Shown here in pieces: positions 11,531-23,258 of a stretch of DNA of 64,000 nucleotides. Source of the DNA: Chaunax sp. Z400 (taxonomy: Eukaryota > Chordata > Actinopteri > Lophiiformes > Chaunacidae); NCBI GenBank assembly GCA_037577475.1, contig CM075203.1, positions 22,475,397 to 22,539,396 of the forward strand. The letters run 5' to 3'. Within the stretch, counting starts at the first letter, position 1, and every line of letters begins with the position of its first letter. The notes under the pieces are model-generated. The model did no database searches. It was not told the DNA's origin and was given only the letters and a program-made list of their open reading frames with translations. Position numbers and translations under genes: made by a program.

Positions 11531-12289
11531 GAATCTGTATCAAGTTGCATATGATTAAATATTACTTATCAAGATATTTGTGAAAATATCGAGAAATCCC
11601 TGCAATACTTATGAAAATGAAAAAAAATCCTGGATCTGTTTCCTGTTCTGGACCTACACAAAAATGTAGTGGATTTGCTCACTAAAATGCTCCAGCAAGT
11701 CATTTGAAAAGAAATGGAAGCCTTTTATTGCATATTTTAATAAGGTCAACATCCTAATGGAGGACCACTGCCCAAAAACTCATCATTTACTTCATTGATG
11801 TATTCATTTTGCTTTAATGAAGTGATTAATTTATTTTATTGTATGTATTTTATATTGTTGTTATTTTATTTATTTACTCATTTCTTTTTGTTCACAGCTG
11901 TTAGAGGTAAGTGGGAATGTGGGTGGGGAGGGTTCATGGTTCTATGGGATAGAGGAGGGTATAAATGTTAAGGACCAGCCTCCTGTGACTCTGTCAACAT
12001 ATTGTTTGTTATTGCTCAGTGCTGGTGCGAAATCAATAAAAAGATTTGAAAAGAAAAATTAAATGGATTTGTCCCTGACCCCCGTCCAACCCCTCCACAA
12101 AATTGCGTAAAATTTGGTTACTGATTTTTGGAGAAATCCTGCTGACTAGTGTACAAACAAACCAGCCAGTGGGTGAAAACATAACCTCCTTAGCAGAGGT
12201 AATAAAAGAAGAGTATGTAAGACAAAAAACAGAATCTATGAAGAGAACTATGTGTCAGTAATATGCAGCCAACAGGCCAACCAGAATCA
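11531..12289. other. Intergenic with a LINE-tail-like fragment
   Basis: No gene is seen. At about 12065-12200 a block ending AACATAACCTCCTTAGCAGA resembles the 3' end of a common fish LINE-type repeat. The remainder is AT-rich and unrecognised. Confidence 0.5.
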
Positions 12290-12375
12290 GAAAAATTTTA
12301 TTGCCAAGTACATGTATAAATACAAGAAATTTGGCTTGGTGGTCTGGTGCTTAAAACAAAATGTATTTTAATGTA

Positions 12376-12407
12376 AGATTTATGTTAACAAAAGTTAACA
12401 TAAATCT
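12376..12407. repeat. Perfect 14-bp hairpin with 4-nt loop
   Basis: AGATTTATGTTAAC, then AAAA, then GTTAACATAAATCT: a perfect inverted repeat next to the inserted SINE. No T-run or gene end suggests a terminator. It is probably part of a repeat. Confidence 0.75.
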
Positions 12408-12423
12408 AAGTGCAGATGTAACA

Positions 12424-12655
12424 ATGTGGCTGTGGCTCAGGAGGTAGAGCGGTCGTTCATGGAACAAAAGGTTGGTGGTTCCATCCCCAGCCCCTGCAAG
12501 TCTACAAGTTGAAGTATCCTTGAGCAAAGATACTGAACCCCAATCTGCTCCCTGGGTGCTGCAATATAGTGGCAGCCCACTGCTCCTCAGGGATGGGTCA
12601 AATGCAGAGAAAGAATTTCCTCCTGTGGGATGAATACAGTATCTAAAAAAAAAAA
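12424..12655 (+). mobile_element. tRNA-derived SINE inserted in the LINE
   Basis: The head TGTGGCTCAGGAGGTAGAGC resembles a tRNA box A, and GGTGGTTCCATCC resembles box B. It is followed by the CCTTGAGCAAAGATACTGAA body and a terminal A-run (about 12645-12657). LINE sequence resumes on its right, so the SINE inserted later. Related copies lie at 31.8 kb (minus) and 39.1 kb (plus). Confidence 0.75.
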
Positions 12656-13725
12656 AATAGAAAATGAGGTAGAAAACATCTGCAACATACAGAACAGTGC
12701 AAGCAGTTTGTTTAAAAATAAAGTGCAGTTGTGTGAGTCTGTGCAAAAACAGGCCTTGTTGATGAGGCCGGTAGCAGATGGGAGGAAGCTGTTTTTGTGG
12801 CGTGAGGTTTTGGTCCTGATGGACCGCAGCCTCCTGCAAGAGGGGAGAGTCAAAAACTTTGTCCTTTGGGAGAGTCCTGGGTGGGAGGGTCGGCTATGAT
12901 CTTTCCCGCCCACTTCAGGGCTGAGAGGACAGCAGGTTGCAGCCAATCACCTTCTCAGCTGATTGGATGATACGTTGCAGCCTGCCTTTGTCCTTGGCAG
13001 CGTAGTAGATGGTGATGGATGAAGTGAGGTCATACTCAATGATGAAGGTGTAGAAGTGCACCATTATTGACCTTGGCAGGGTGAACTTCTTGAGCTGTCA
13101 CAAGAAGTACATCCTCTGTTGTGCTTTTTTGGTTACAGAGCTGATGTTCAGCTCCCATTTGAGGTCCTGGGAGATGATGGTTCCAAGAAAGCATCACACA
13201 GAGTGATGGAGGAGGGAGGAGCTGGGTTCTTCCTGAAGTCAACAACCATCTCTGCTGTCTTCTGGGCATTGAGCACCAGGTTGTTCTGACTGCACCAAGT
13301 CACCAGATGGTCAATGTCTCACTTATGGTCAGACTCATCCCCATCAGAGATTAACTCAATGAGAGTGGTGTCGTCTGCAAATTTCAGGAGCCTGACAGAC
13401 TGGTGACTGGAGGTGCAGCTGTTGGTGTACAGAAGAGTAGGGGGGAAAGAACACAGCTTTGACGGGTACCTGATGATGCAAGGGACAGCAATCCATTTGC
13501 CCACCTTCACCTATACTGTTTCCTGTCGGACAGGAAATCGATGATCCACCTGCAGGTGGAGTCAGGCACATTCCGCTGTAAGAGCTTGTTCTGCAGCAGA
13601 GCTCGAATGTTGTTAGATTTGGCCGTTAACGTTTCTGTGAACTCTTCATATCCTGACAGAAAAAATATTGAGCATGAGTCGTTTTGGAAAAATGCATTGC
13701 CACACAAACCCCTTCAGTGTATGTG

Positions 13726-15184
13726 AATGTGCATAAACTCCAGTTAAGTTGGCATCCTCTAACCAACAACGCATTCAGGGTTCCAGTACCTTTTAACATT
13801 GATTAAGACAATAAGAGTTTGTCAACTCTGACTTTCCTTGATGAGCCCAAGCTAGATCTGAATAGGTGAAGAACAGCCCTCTGGGGAAGCAGTTTGAGGT
13901 CATGAGTACAACAACAGCATACTGTACTGCTTTTAAAAGGTGCATACCACCACCTACTGAATCACAGTAGCACTTGTTAAGTCAATCAAAACAATTTTGC
14001 TTTGTTTTATCAGTTCAATTTATTAGCTGTAATTTAATTACAGCTGATAAATAGCATATGACAGGAATCTCCCATCACTGGGAATTGTCTGTGCATCCCT
14101 ATTTATGAATCTTTCAAATCAAACATCCCCATGAGGACAATAGGGTGTTGACATATCAGACTCCAGTAGTGTTCTCAGCCTGTCGCTGCCATCTGGAGTG
14201 GAAGGAAGTGAACATGGTTTACCCAACAATAGAGCAGAGGGCTGAGTCACCAGCATCACAAACTCTTTCTGAGGAAAGGTACTTTATCGATCACACGTGT
14301 GATTGTTTCTGTTGTGCGTTCAGATGCAAGGCATTTGAACAGCTGACACACTTGTGGGTGTTTTTAGGTTTCAGTACCTCTTTACATGCATATTTTTTTT
14401 TTTTTTGTATGGGTAACTCAGTACATTAGTGTGTGTGTTTAATTATGTATGATGCATTCTGCATGAAGAGTGAGGGAGACACAAAGCAAGCAATATCCTC
14501 TTGAGAAATAATGAGGCCATGTTCATTATAGGTTCACACACACACTCACACACACATACACACACAGTATTATTTCTCTGTAAGATGAGTGTTGCTTAGA
14601 GACCTGTCTTCATCAGATAAGGCATGTGGTGGTGTAGTGAATTCTATTTGAAGTGGTCACACAGACAGACAGACAGACAGAAAGACAGACAGGTATGAAC
14701 TAACTCATTTGTTCAATTCTTCATTCTGCTCTTAAAAGATTGAAGTTTAAACCAAACAAACGTTTCTTTGATTTTTTAGTAATGCACAGCACCACATTTC
14801 AGTCTATCAATACTGAAGATATGTGTATGAAACACCCACACTTTAGAACATGGGTCAGAAATTAGTGGCCTGTGAGCCAACTATAGACTGTGAGAAGCTT
14901 CTGTCCTTTTGACATAACCGGAAAGATAGATAGATAGCCTACTTCTGTCACCAAAGGGATTCTGAACAGGACTACCGGTTGCTACCATAGACTGCTACAC
15001 AGGATGCGTGTCAATGCAGCGGCTTGGCTTTCTCCCAACTGAGATCCTTCATTTAAGAGACTGTTGCACTGACGGGCCTCTGGAGTGTTTATCTCTATCC
15101 CAGCAGAGATTATTTGCTCTGCATGGTGCATGAAGACCAACAACCCTGCAGGAAGGAGACACAGGCAGCGATGTGAGAGGAGGT
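13726..15184. other. Intergenic, no gene recognised
   Basis: No coding homology is seen. It contains short CA-like (14534-14567) and CAGA (about 14661-14690) runs. The right part, from about 14990, may belong to the LINE fragment that follows. Confidence 0.5.
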
Positions 15185-15410
15185 AGAACCAAGGCAAGTC
15201 AGGATCCAGACCAGGCTAAGATTGAAACTGCTGTTCCCACCACCTTTCTCGCCAATGCCTGCTCTCTCATCATCAAACTGGACAGTATGAGCCTGTTGCT
15301 TCGGTGATCACAGAGACCTGGCTGCATGAAAACATCCCCATCTTAGCCATGGAGCTGTCAGGCCACACCCTCTACCATGCAGACCGCACACCTGGCTGTG
15401 GTTAGACAAC
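15185..15410 (+). pseudogene. LINE endonuclease-domain fragment
   Basis: Plus-strand reading gives ANACSLIIKLD followed, after a frame change, by VITETWLHENIP and GHTLYHADRT. These blocks match the apurinic-type endonuclease of Rex/CR1-like LINEs (asparagine block, then the TETWL motif). In-frame stops show it is dead. It lies opposite in orientation to the LINE at 12-13.7 kb, so it is probably a separate insertion. Confidence 0.65.
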
Positions 15411-15633
15411 ATGAAGGGGAGTGCGCAACATGATGTCATTAGCAGACAAAACAACAAGAGAGCAACTTTGTTGTGGGCAGCAGATTTCAATCAGATTTCG
15501 TTGTCTGTCATCAGCTATCATCCATCAGTCCGTGCTCCTCTCTTCCAAAAGAGTATGAATCTGTTATCAATACATTGATTAAGCTTTTTCAGGGCATCCT
15601 CATCTCATCAACATTGCCTCCTTTGAGAATTCC

Positions 15634-15914
15634 TAACAGAAATTGATGCAAATTCAAATGTCTTTGTGCTGCACTGCAACGTTAGATGGCTGAAAATGTT
15701 CATGGCCCAACAGAAGAATCATAAGGCCAGACAGTTTGCTCGGTTTGTGGAAGATAAGAGGAAAATGGATATTACAGCCTTCCTGGTTGAGATGACATCA
15801 CATTTAAATGACAAGACAAAAGCAACTGTGTGTGATTTGGTAGCTGTCCAGTCTTTCGGGAAGAAGTTGGACATTTTCAAAGTGGACTGTACACAATTTC
15901 CACTGATGAAATGA
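15634..15914 (+). pseudogene. hAT-type transposase fragment
   Basis: An open stretch reads EIDANSNVFVLHCNVRWL, then DITAFLVEMTSHLNDKTK and TVCDLVAVQSFGKKLDIFK. The LHC-VRWL block and the downstream TAFL/LND/VCDL blocks are characteristic of hAT transposases and of domesticated ZBED/GTF2IRD2-like relatives. Both ends are missing and no nearby exon completes it, so it is a transposon remnant rather than a gene. Confidence 0.7.
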
Positions 15915-17207
15915 AGTAAGGTGAGACAGATTTTTCCACCCATGTTGAGTTCCTAAAAGAAACTGACAGACAATGTGTGTGAACGCATGCACGTGATTTG
16001 AGATGTGATTTCTTTTGTTAGATAAGAAGTTCTTCCATTTTAAGTGATTCCTAAGCACAATTCAGCCTAAAAGAACACGTTAAGTTCTCCACTGAGGGTG
16101 TCGTGTTTTCATGCACTGAAAGGAGTTTATTATACGCTGTTTTCCATATTTGTCCTGTATGGTCTCTGTATCTTTGCCTGTTTGAGTTTATGAATAATTT
16201 TGTATCTTTACCAAAGCATCCTGGAGGACAGACTTGTTCAAAAACAGATGAATTTTGTCAAAGATCCCAAAAACATGTTACTGAAAAACCGTTAACGTTT
16301 TATACTTTGTTCAATAGAATGTGAACTGCAATACTGATCCCCAGGAGGTGGAGAACATAGAGTGGTCTGCACTTTGAAAATTGTTCTTTATTTGCCAAGA
16401 TTTAAATCTTAGAAACATTCGATTAATTAGCTTGTTTTGAAAGTTATTTACTAGTTGTTGTTTTTTTAATCTAGCCTGTTTATCTCCAGACTGAACCGAC
16501 TTTTCTTTAAGATTTCTTGACAAGTAAAATCATCTTGCTGCATGGACAGATATTTTCACTGATATTAAGCCATTTTCTCCTCAAATTCAATGTTTATTTC
16601 TTGTGTTTTTGCCACTACTTTATGCAAATGGCCTGAGATCACATATCATGACATCATTAATTACTTAGTAAACAAGCAAAGTGCTTACACATGGGAAGAT
16701 TTCAGGCTATCAAGAGTACGACTGCCTGGTTGAAGGACATTGGATGTATCCAGAGAAATGACCTTTGGCTTCTGTCTGTGAGGTCACGTAGAGTGAAGTT
16801 TAAATTTAGGTTTGTCTTTACTTTCATACTGTAGAACTGAAATCTGTCCAATGTTCTGCATGTCTTTAGATAAAAGAATCGATAGTAAAAAATAAATACA
16901 TACCTGTTATGAAATGATCCAAATAAATGTGACCATGTCTGGATGGTGTGAATCACTTCTTTCAAGGTTTGCAATTCACAGATGATGGCTCCATTGCTAA
17001 CAGATGGCTCCATTGCTAACAGATGGCTCCATTGCTAACAGCTATCAGTAGTCACTGTGAGGTCACTAATTATTGTACTTTTTGTAAACATGATGTCCGA
17101 ATCATCAGCACTGCTTTGTTTACCATTGTAGTCACGTCTAAGTGGCTGCTGTTGCATATGGCCCTCACTTGATCAAAATCAATTGATTATACATTTATTT
17201 ATATCAG
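15915..17207. other. Intergenic, no gene recognised
   Basis: AT-rich sequence with open frames under about 105 codons and no recognisable domains. It contains the small 19-bp tandem repeat listed separately. Confidence 0.55.
16983..17041. repeat. Three-copy 19-bp tandem repeat
   Basis: GATGGCTCCATTGCTAACA is repeated three times head to tail with a 19-bp step and no visible mismatch. Confidence 0.9.
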
Positions 17208-17480
17208 GATGGCACAGTGTTATAGTGGACAGCACTGTTACCTCACAGCAAGAAGGTTCTGGGTTCAAATCTTGGTATTTTTATGGGTGGAGTTTGTATG
17301 TTCTCCTCTTGGTTCTCTGACTTCCCCCCAAGGTCTAAATGTTGTGAATTGGTGAATGTGTGAGTGAGTGTATGAAAGGTTGTTTGTCTTTCTGTGTGTT
17401 GGCCCTGTGATGAACTGATGACTTGTCCAGGGCCACCTCTCGCCCAGTGTCAGCTGGGATAGGCTCCAACCCCCCTGCAG
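17208..17480 (+). mobile_element. Dispersed SINE-like fish repeat with tRNA-like head
   Basis: The head GATGGCACAGTG...CTGTTACCTCACAGC and TTCTGGGTTCAAATC resemble RNA polymerase III boxes A and B. The body runs through GGAGTTTGTATGTTCTCC, CCCTGTGATGAACTG and GTCAGCTGGGATAGGCTCCA. A 5'-truncated copy is at 11.35 kb and a head fragment lies at about 40.13-40.21 kb. Confidence 0.7.
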
Positions 17481-18557
17481 AAAACAGATGGATGTTACAT
17501 CATCTGTCATGGTGTGTCGAAACCAGACCTTGTTCTGGTATAGTTCTTGTTAAATCAGTAACATTATGTGATGTTATGCTCACTGGAACACATAATCCTG
17601 TGTAATGTTACAAACAGATATCATCCAACATTAAAGTGTGTTGTTTTGTGCATCAGAAGGTTATTAAGACATGCCTGCTTTGTTACATCAAGTTACATTA
17701 AGCTTTCAGGTTTAAATAAATGTGTGTTCATATTTCAGAATTAATTTTCACTATTCCTATCCTATCATGTAACCCTACATCTGAGATGTTAGCTAGGAAG
17801 TGGTTGAAAGCTAATTTAAGCTGCTGTCTGACAGTAGCTAATGAGGTATCAAATACAGTATGTTGTTTTACCTTGACATGTGGCCTGGTGTTCCTCTCCA
17901 TTATCTATTGTATTTTAATATTTTGTCTTTAGAATATAGAAGTAGGGAAATGGTAACGGTCTATCAGTTTCTGTGACTCACAGCCTGGATCACAGCAGTT
18001 TGACATGAGCTTCCCATGCTGTTTCCCGTCAGACCAACATGGCTGCCACATGAATGTGGTCTGTGTTGTTCAATAAAGCTAATGAATGAGACAATATCAG
18101 TAAATCCAGCAGATTGTAGTCAGAGTTTGTCAACTGTAGCATGCAAGTGATATATTGTCTGACTAAACTCCAGTGTTTCCAAAGCTCACCATCCTGCCTT
18201 TAAGTTGCATAAAACAATATTGTTTGAGTTATGTGTTCACTGAGGACAAAGTTGTGAAACCCTCGTTTGTCTGAGATCTTATTTGCATTTGCTGCTGCTT
18301 CGCGAACATAAAGCCAACATTATTCCCTGGTGGTTTAAAATGTGCATGACTAACATAGCAGAGAAGTCAAGTAAGTTTCATCAAGCAGCCAAGAAACTCT
18401 GAATGGAGCAAGTAGTCCTGTGGCTGAACATCATTTGTATAGCAGCATACAAACACAAACACACGTACACAAACACATTTGGCAAACACACATAAGGTTT
18501 ATGACAGATGTGCACACAGGTAGAAGTACAGGTTGCTCATTCTCTACAACCTAACCC

Positions 18558-18559
<2 letters not shown>
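17481..18559. other. Intergenic, no gene recognised
   Basis: No coding homology or structured repeat is recognised in this stretch. Confidence 0.5.
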
Positions 18560-18619
<60 letters not shown>

Positions 18620-18694
18620 ACACACAGACACAGACACACACACACAGACACACACACACAGACAGACAGACACACAGACACACACACAGACACA

Positions 18695-18726
<32 letters not shown>
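18560..18726. repeat. (CA)n microsatellite with CAGA interruptions
   Basis: About 167 bp of CA dinucleotides. The first part is pure. The middle is broken by CAGACA steps. Poly-(Thr-His) and poly-(Cys-Val) frames on the two strands derive from it. Confidence 0.98.
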
Positions 18727-18727
<1 letters not shown>

Positions 18728-19559
18728 TCCTCTGTCCTCTGGAATAAGCATATTGAGACAATGAGGCAATGATAACAGCTACTTATGGATCATTTTGTGC
18801 GACCAGTCAACGTGGCCTTTGTGTTCTTTCAATACATGGCCTGTTCTCTGTCATCAGAGTTGTCATTATTTAGCGATGTGTTCCACAGTTGAGAACATGA
18901 GGAGTCTTTTATTTGTTGCCCCCTGTGGCCTCAGTGAATCAGGCCATCATTGAGAATGAAGCCAACTCTGTTGTCCCTCAAAGAACGCTAACAACCCAGG
19001 CCAAAGTTGAAAATTCATCAGCTTTCCAGAAAAAAATGTCTGCATAATTTGAGTGGAAGCAGCAGGAGACTGATGTTTGTTCTTTCCATCAAAAAGCTGC
19101 TTTCTTCACACAGAGGTTTCTGGGTATTTTGTTGGTCTGTCAGTGGATTGTGCGCCTCTTCAACGAGTTTCATCACAATCAGGAGATGCATAATGCAAAT
19201 GTTTATTCTGTGTGCATTCTAAGTGTTTCTAGATGGGCTCAAACAAAACTTATTGTTAAAATGAGCATCACACCATCAGCATTCTAAGAAGCTGCTGAAC
19301 ATGTAGGCCTATAATTCGTATGGATAAAGTTAAACATATTGCAGAGATAGGGGAAACTGGTATACTGTCTGCTTACCTTCAGAATTTTCAGGTCAAATCT
19401 AAAATTGTTGCTCACTTGGTTGGGGTCTCTGTTGCTCTGGGCGTCCCTGAGCCATAAGTGTACAGTACAAGTGAAAAGCCTGGGCAGATGGAAACAGGGA
19501 CAAGAATAAACACATGCAATGCTTATTGAGCAGACATGGCAGTCAAAGTCAGTTTGGTT
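18727..19559. other. Intergenic, no gene recognised
   Basis: No gene is seen. The right part may already belong to the hAT remnant that follows. Confidence 0.5.
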
Positions 19560-19830
19560 TGTTTTCGGTACAGTGGAAACAAGGAACAGAAAACATTTAA
19601 CTGCTGCTATAAAAACACCTCTGGAGCTTGTTATTGCTCTGGTCTGAATTATTAGCAAGCGGCTGCTTAAATGCCATGAGGAGCTGGGTTTGCACTGTGC
19701 TCGTTTTTTTCCTTGTCCCACTAATGTTAACACTCAGGTGATGCCGTTTCAAATGAGTTAGCATGTTCGATGAGCATATGGCTTTGTAACGATCCATTTG
19801 TTTTTGTCCGTCGTCATTATAGTTGACTGC
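19560..19830 (-). pseudogene. hAT transposase N-terminal remnant with BED-finger part
   Basis: Minus-strand frames give NMLTHLKRHHLSVNIS, then STVQTQLLMAFKQPLANNSD and, after a frame change, RAITSSRGVFIAAVKCF. This order (end of a BED zinc finger with LKRHH, a linker, then the start of the transposase core) matches ZBED1/4-like hAT transposases. Frameshifts and stops break it. Confidence 0.7.
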
Positions 19831-20135
19831 TAAACTGAAGCAGACTTAAATGATGACGGAAGGTCTTCAAACTCCTGTTTGTCTGCAGTCGCCATGACCA
19901 CCAGCCTTCTGCACTGACTGAACAAACAACATCCAGTCCTTAGTTAAAGTTGTCCCTCGGAATTTCAGTCCTGTACGCACACAAATAAGCTCCACACGTG
20001 CACTGGCTGCATTCGTTCCACTACATACACTACACATACACACATGTACATACGTACATGCATATATTAGGGGTGTCATTCGATTCAAAATTTTAATCGA
20101 GCTAATCACAATAACAAGACTGTGATTAATCACAA

Positions 20136-20138
<3 letters not shown>

Positions 20139-20180
<42 letters not shown>
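20139..20180. repeat. (AT)n microsatellite
   Basis: About 40 bp of alternating AT following a TAATCACAATAAT motif. It lies between two hAT-like remnants. Confidence 0.9.
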
Positions 20181-20183
<3 letters not shown>

Positions 20184-20869
20184 CATGTATATATAATTAT
20201 AATTACATTACAATCACATGTTTCTTTGTTTCAGTAGATTAGGACCAGTGAATAGAAATTACAGGGTTTTTAAAATCATGCAGTTCTGCTGTTGCTCAGT
20301 GCATACATTTATATAATTTTTTTTTGTTGGTATTTTTGGGGGGAGTTAAAACAAATGCATGTATGGTGTGAGAGAGACACATGATAAATTGGTTATGTGG
20401 ATCAGGATGTATTTTATTTATAACATTTCATCTTAGTTATTATGATTTCTTAATTAGACTTTAATTTAGACTTTTTTTCTTTAATTAGACTGAATTGTCT
20501 CAGTAAAAAGTCTCAGGGAGTGTTTGTCACAAAGTGACTATTACATTAATTGTATTAGAGGATAGGTATCTCACCGTACCTGCATGGCTCCAGCAGTGTC
20601 TCTACCTGTGCCACTTTGTCATATTCAGCTGACGTTAGCATGGCTAAGTTGTGCTTCTGCTGTACCAGTGTTGCCTTCAGTGGCCTGAGAGTTGAATTAA
20701 ACACATGGGTACATCCTGGATGAGTGACTCGTCTTCTTGACTAGGAAACGCTTGAACTTTCAGCTCTGCTGTGTTTGCTGGACTGTATTTTAAATGTCTG
20801 ACTACGTATTTTACTGCGCTTGGCTAAAGCACCAACAAACCCGCTGTCACACACTGACTGTGATTACCC

Positions 20870-21100
20870 CACGAATGTTGAGCACACAGCATCTGCACTA
20901 ATGGTAGACTCCTCACTGCACAGATGAAGTTTCAGACTCGATGTGCTTTGGTGGAAAGAGAGCTCTTCACTGCAATATGTGCACACAACTTCTGCTTCAT
21001 CTAAACGCTCGTCTGGAAGCTTTGTAAACGAAACATGCCGTTCCCTACTTTGCCTCTGATTGGCTAGTGCTTGTTGCCTTGGTGAATTTGGGTTGGTTAG
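20870..21100 (-). pseudogene. BED-type zinc finger remnant of a second hAT element
   Basis: Minus strand: RHVSFTKLPDER, then VVCTYCSEELSFHQSTSSLKLHL. The C-x2-C plus STSSL-x2-HL arrangement is the BED finger of hAT transposases. The last zinc ligand expected a few residues later is not seen (the sequence goes to CSEEST). It is on the same strand as the 19.6-kb remnant but, being another BED finger, must be a separate copy or family. Confidence 0.6.
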
Positions 21101-21439
21101 GTTTAGCAATGAGGGATAATGATTGGTTATGGTCACGGTAAGAGTATCACAGTAGGCCTATTAGAGGTGGAGTAGGGCAGGCGGGTCATGGTGCTGACAT
21201 CTCCTCAGTCATTCACGCTGGAGTGAAGAGAGGAAATTAGGGCCAAACTTGGTGATGTTATTAATTTTCAATTAAAAAAAACAGCACAGATTAAATTTTA
21301 CACACAGGAACCAATGAGTTTGTATATGTCACTGCAACAGTAATCCTGGAGATACTGGGGTACAAGATGAAGAGTAGCACATGCAGAGAGGGCCCCCCAT
21401 GGAGAAGAAGGTTGGATGCCAAGATAAATAAAGCATCTC

Positions 21440-21960
21440 CTCAGATGGGACTTTGTCAGTGAGCCTAGGGAGTCATACTCGGGGGTGGACTGTATTTAGT
21501 TTGTCCACTATTTTTTTCCCCAGCTCTGTGGATGCTGCAGTCATGTCTGGTGGTATGTTATCGTTTTCAACACTGCTCTCCTCTACGGATGTGTTTCCTC
21601 TGTACTGCTTAGTTGTGTTGTCATTATGTTGGAGCCTCTCAATTTCCAGCTGTGATAGCAGCTTCCTTCTATTAATGTTAGAGTTGTGCTACCAGCTGCT
21701 ACGTGGTCAATGTGGAGGCGGGTCTTTCCATTATCCATAGTTCCCTCATACGTTGCATACACCCTCTCTCATTGGGTCTGCTATTGTGGTAGCATTCCAT
21801 CAATTCCATATTTCCATGCCTTGTCCATCTGTGTCTTGTTCCAGTAGCCCATTTCTCATCAATTCTTCAACATCCAATACAGACCTTGTTAACGACGTCT
21901 GAGCTGGTATGGCCTTGGTTATATTTCTCTCACTCATATTCCGAGGTAGGCTGTAGCCTG
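21440..21960 (-). pseudogene. Possible LINE-type ORF N-terminal remnant
   Basis: Minus strand: HRWTRHGNMELMECYHNSRP, then NERGCMQRMRELW, followed in another frame by NINRRKLLSQLEIERLQHND and TELGKKIVDKLNTV. A W-x-R...ECYH-S-P...RG...RM--LW pattern resembles the N-terminal region of some fish non-LTR elements. The assignment rests on memory of that pattern and is tentative. Confidence 0.4.
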
Positions 21961-22954
21961 GGGACCCTTACTGGGGGCTTGTTCCGACTGGGAATCAAAC
22001 TTACACTGGTCTAGATTTCTAGTTTCCATATTTCTCCCACAAAAATAAATGTCTCCTATTTGCATTATTTAAGAGGGTTATCTTTGTAACCAAAATGTTT
22101 CTTAGTCTCTGGTGGCCTAAAGGTTGTAGAAGTCAGCTTGTGACAGTTGAGGACGATGGCTGTGATCAACATACTGGCAGGGATAAATCTGGGTGGAAAG
22201 TGAAAGAACAACACTTGCCTCTCCCTGACTACCATTAAGATGCACTTAAGCAAGGCACTAAATCCCCACCTGCTCCAACAGATCAGCTGTGGGTAGCACT
22301 GGAACTGTGTGAGTGTGAACGGGGTTTTCCTTAGAGACTGCATTGGTCATAGGGGAACCTAAACTTAAGCACAATCCAAAATGCTAATATACAGTACAAA
22401 CTCAAGGGAATATAAGTATAATATATAAGTATATGTATAAGTATAGTATATATAATATAAGTATGTCAGATAGACTTTAGGTAAGAGAGTAACTTTATCA
22501 GGAAATGCTGATGTGCTCTCATCTAGATGAGTTAATCCAGCTGTTTTACTGAGTCCGGTCTCTTTGCTAAATAACTCATCAGCCTCATCCTGAGGCTGAA
22601 GGAAGATTTGTGCATCTGGATGAGATGCATTAGGCTTCAACACGGATCCAATGAAAACACATCTGTGTCAGTATGAGACAATCTGAGCAACTGCACAACG
22701 CAACATAGTTTAAAAAGTGACAAAGTTGCAACAGGGGAGGAGTTTGGAATGGTGGGTCACACACACAACTTTGACCCAGGAGACCTGAGTTTTTGAACCT
22801 TAACCAAAGCACTGCTTTATTTTAAACGTGTCAGAAAGTCTCATCCAGAAGCATCAGGGCCTGACAAAGCATCAGTATATGATGAGGGATGAGAACATGT
22901 TGGAGCACATGTTGGATTTACTGCACAAAGTTGGCTCTTTAATTATCTCATTTA

Positions 22955-22960
<6 letters not shown>
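21961..22960. other. Intergenic with a SINE fragment
   Basis: No gene is seen. About 22235-22340 (TTAAGCAAGGCACTAAATCC, then a GGGTAGCACTGG block) looks like the 3' half of a tRNA-derived SINE. A TATA/GTATA-rich stretch lies at 22420-22465. Confidence 0.5.
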
Positions 22961-23021
<61 letters not shown>

Positions 23022-23065
23022 ACCACACACACACCTACACTCACACACACCACCACACACACACA

Positions 23066-23096
<31 letters not shown>
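22961..23096. repeat. (CA)n microsatellite with CCACC interruptions
   Basis: About 136 bp of CA repeats, interrupted near the middle by CACC and CTACACTC steps. Confidence 0.97.
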
Positions 23097-23099
<3 letters not shown>

Positions 23100-23188
23100 C
23101 ATACTGTGTCCTCTGTGTCTTTCATGGTTGGATTGCAGGCCCTGACCACCTAGCTGAGATCTTTGGATTAGAAATGATGACAGACAAT

Positions 23189-23189
<1 letters not shown>

Positions 23190-23256
<67 letters not shown>
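23190..23256. repeat. (CA)n microsatellite
   Basis: About 67 bp of pure CA repeat, 94 bp to the right of the previous array. Confidence 0.97.

Positions 23257-23258
<2 letters not shown>

Larger units (their letters stand above)
12290..13725 (-). mobile_element. Decayed LINE (Rex1/L2/CR1-like), reverse transcriptase part
   Basis: Minus-strand translation, with several frame changes, gives successive reverse transcriptase blocks: CRWIIDFLSDRKQ, YTNSCTSSHQSV, then the catalytic FADDTTLI motif (FADD at about 13381-13370), TWCSQNNLVLNAQKT, VVDFRKNPAPP and the C-terminal RSIRTKTSRHKNSF. The left end carries the TTTATTGCCAAGTACATGTA tail typical of fish elements of this kind. Stops and frameshifts mean it is inactive. 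Clade is not certain. Confidence 0.8.

Noticed and set aside
15666..15914. Functional ZBED-like host gene
   Set aside because: Only a central fragment is open, both ends are missing, and no flanking exons restore the BED finger or dimerisation domain.
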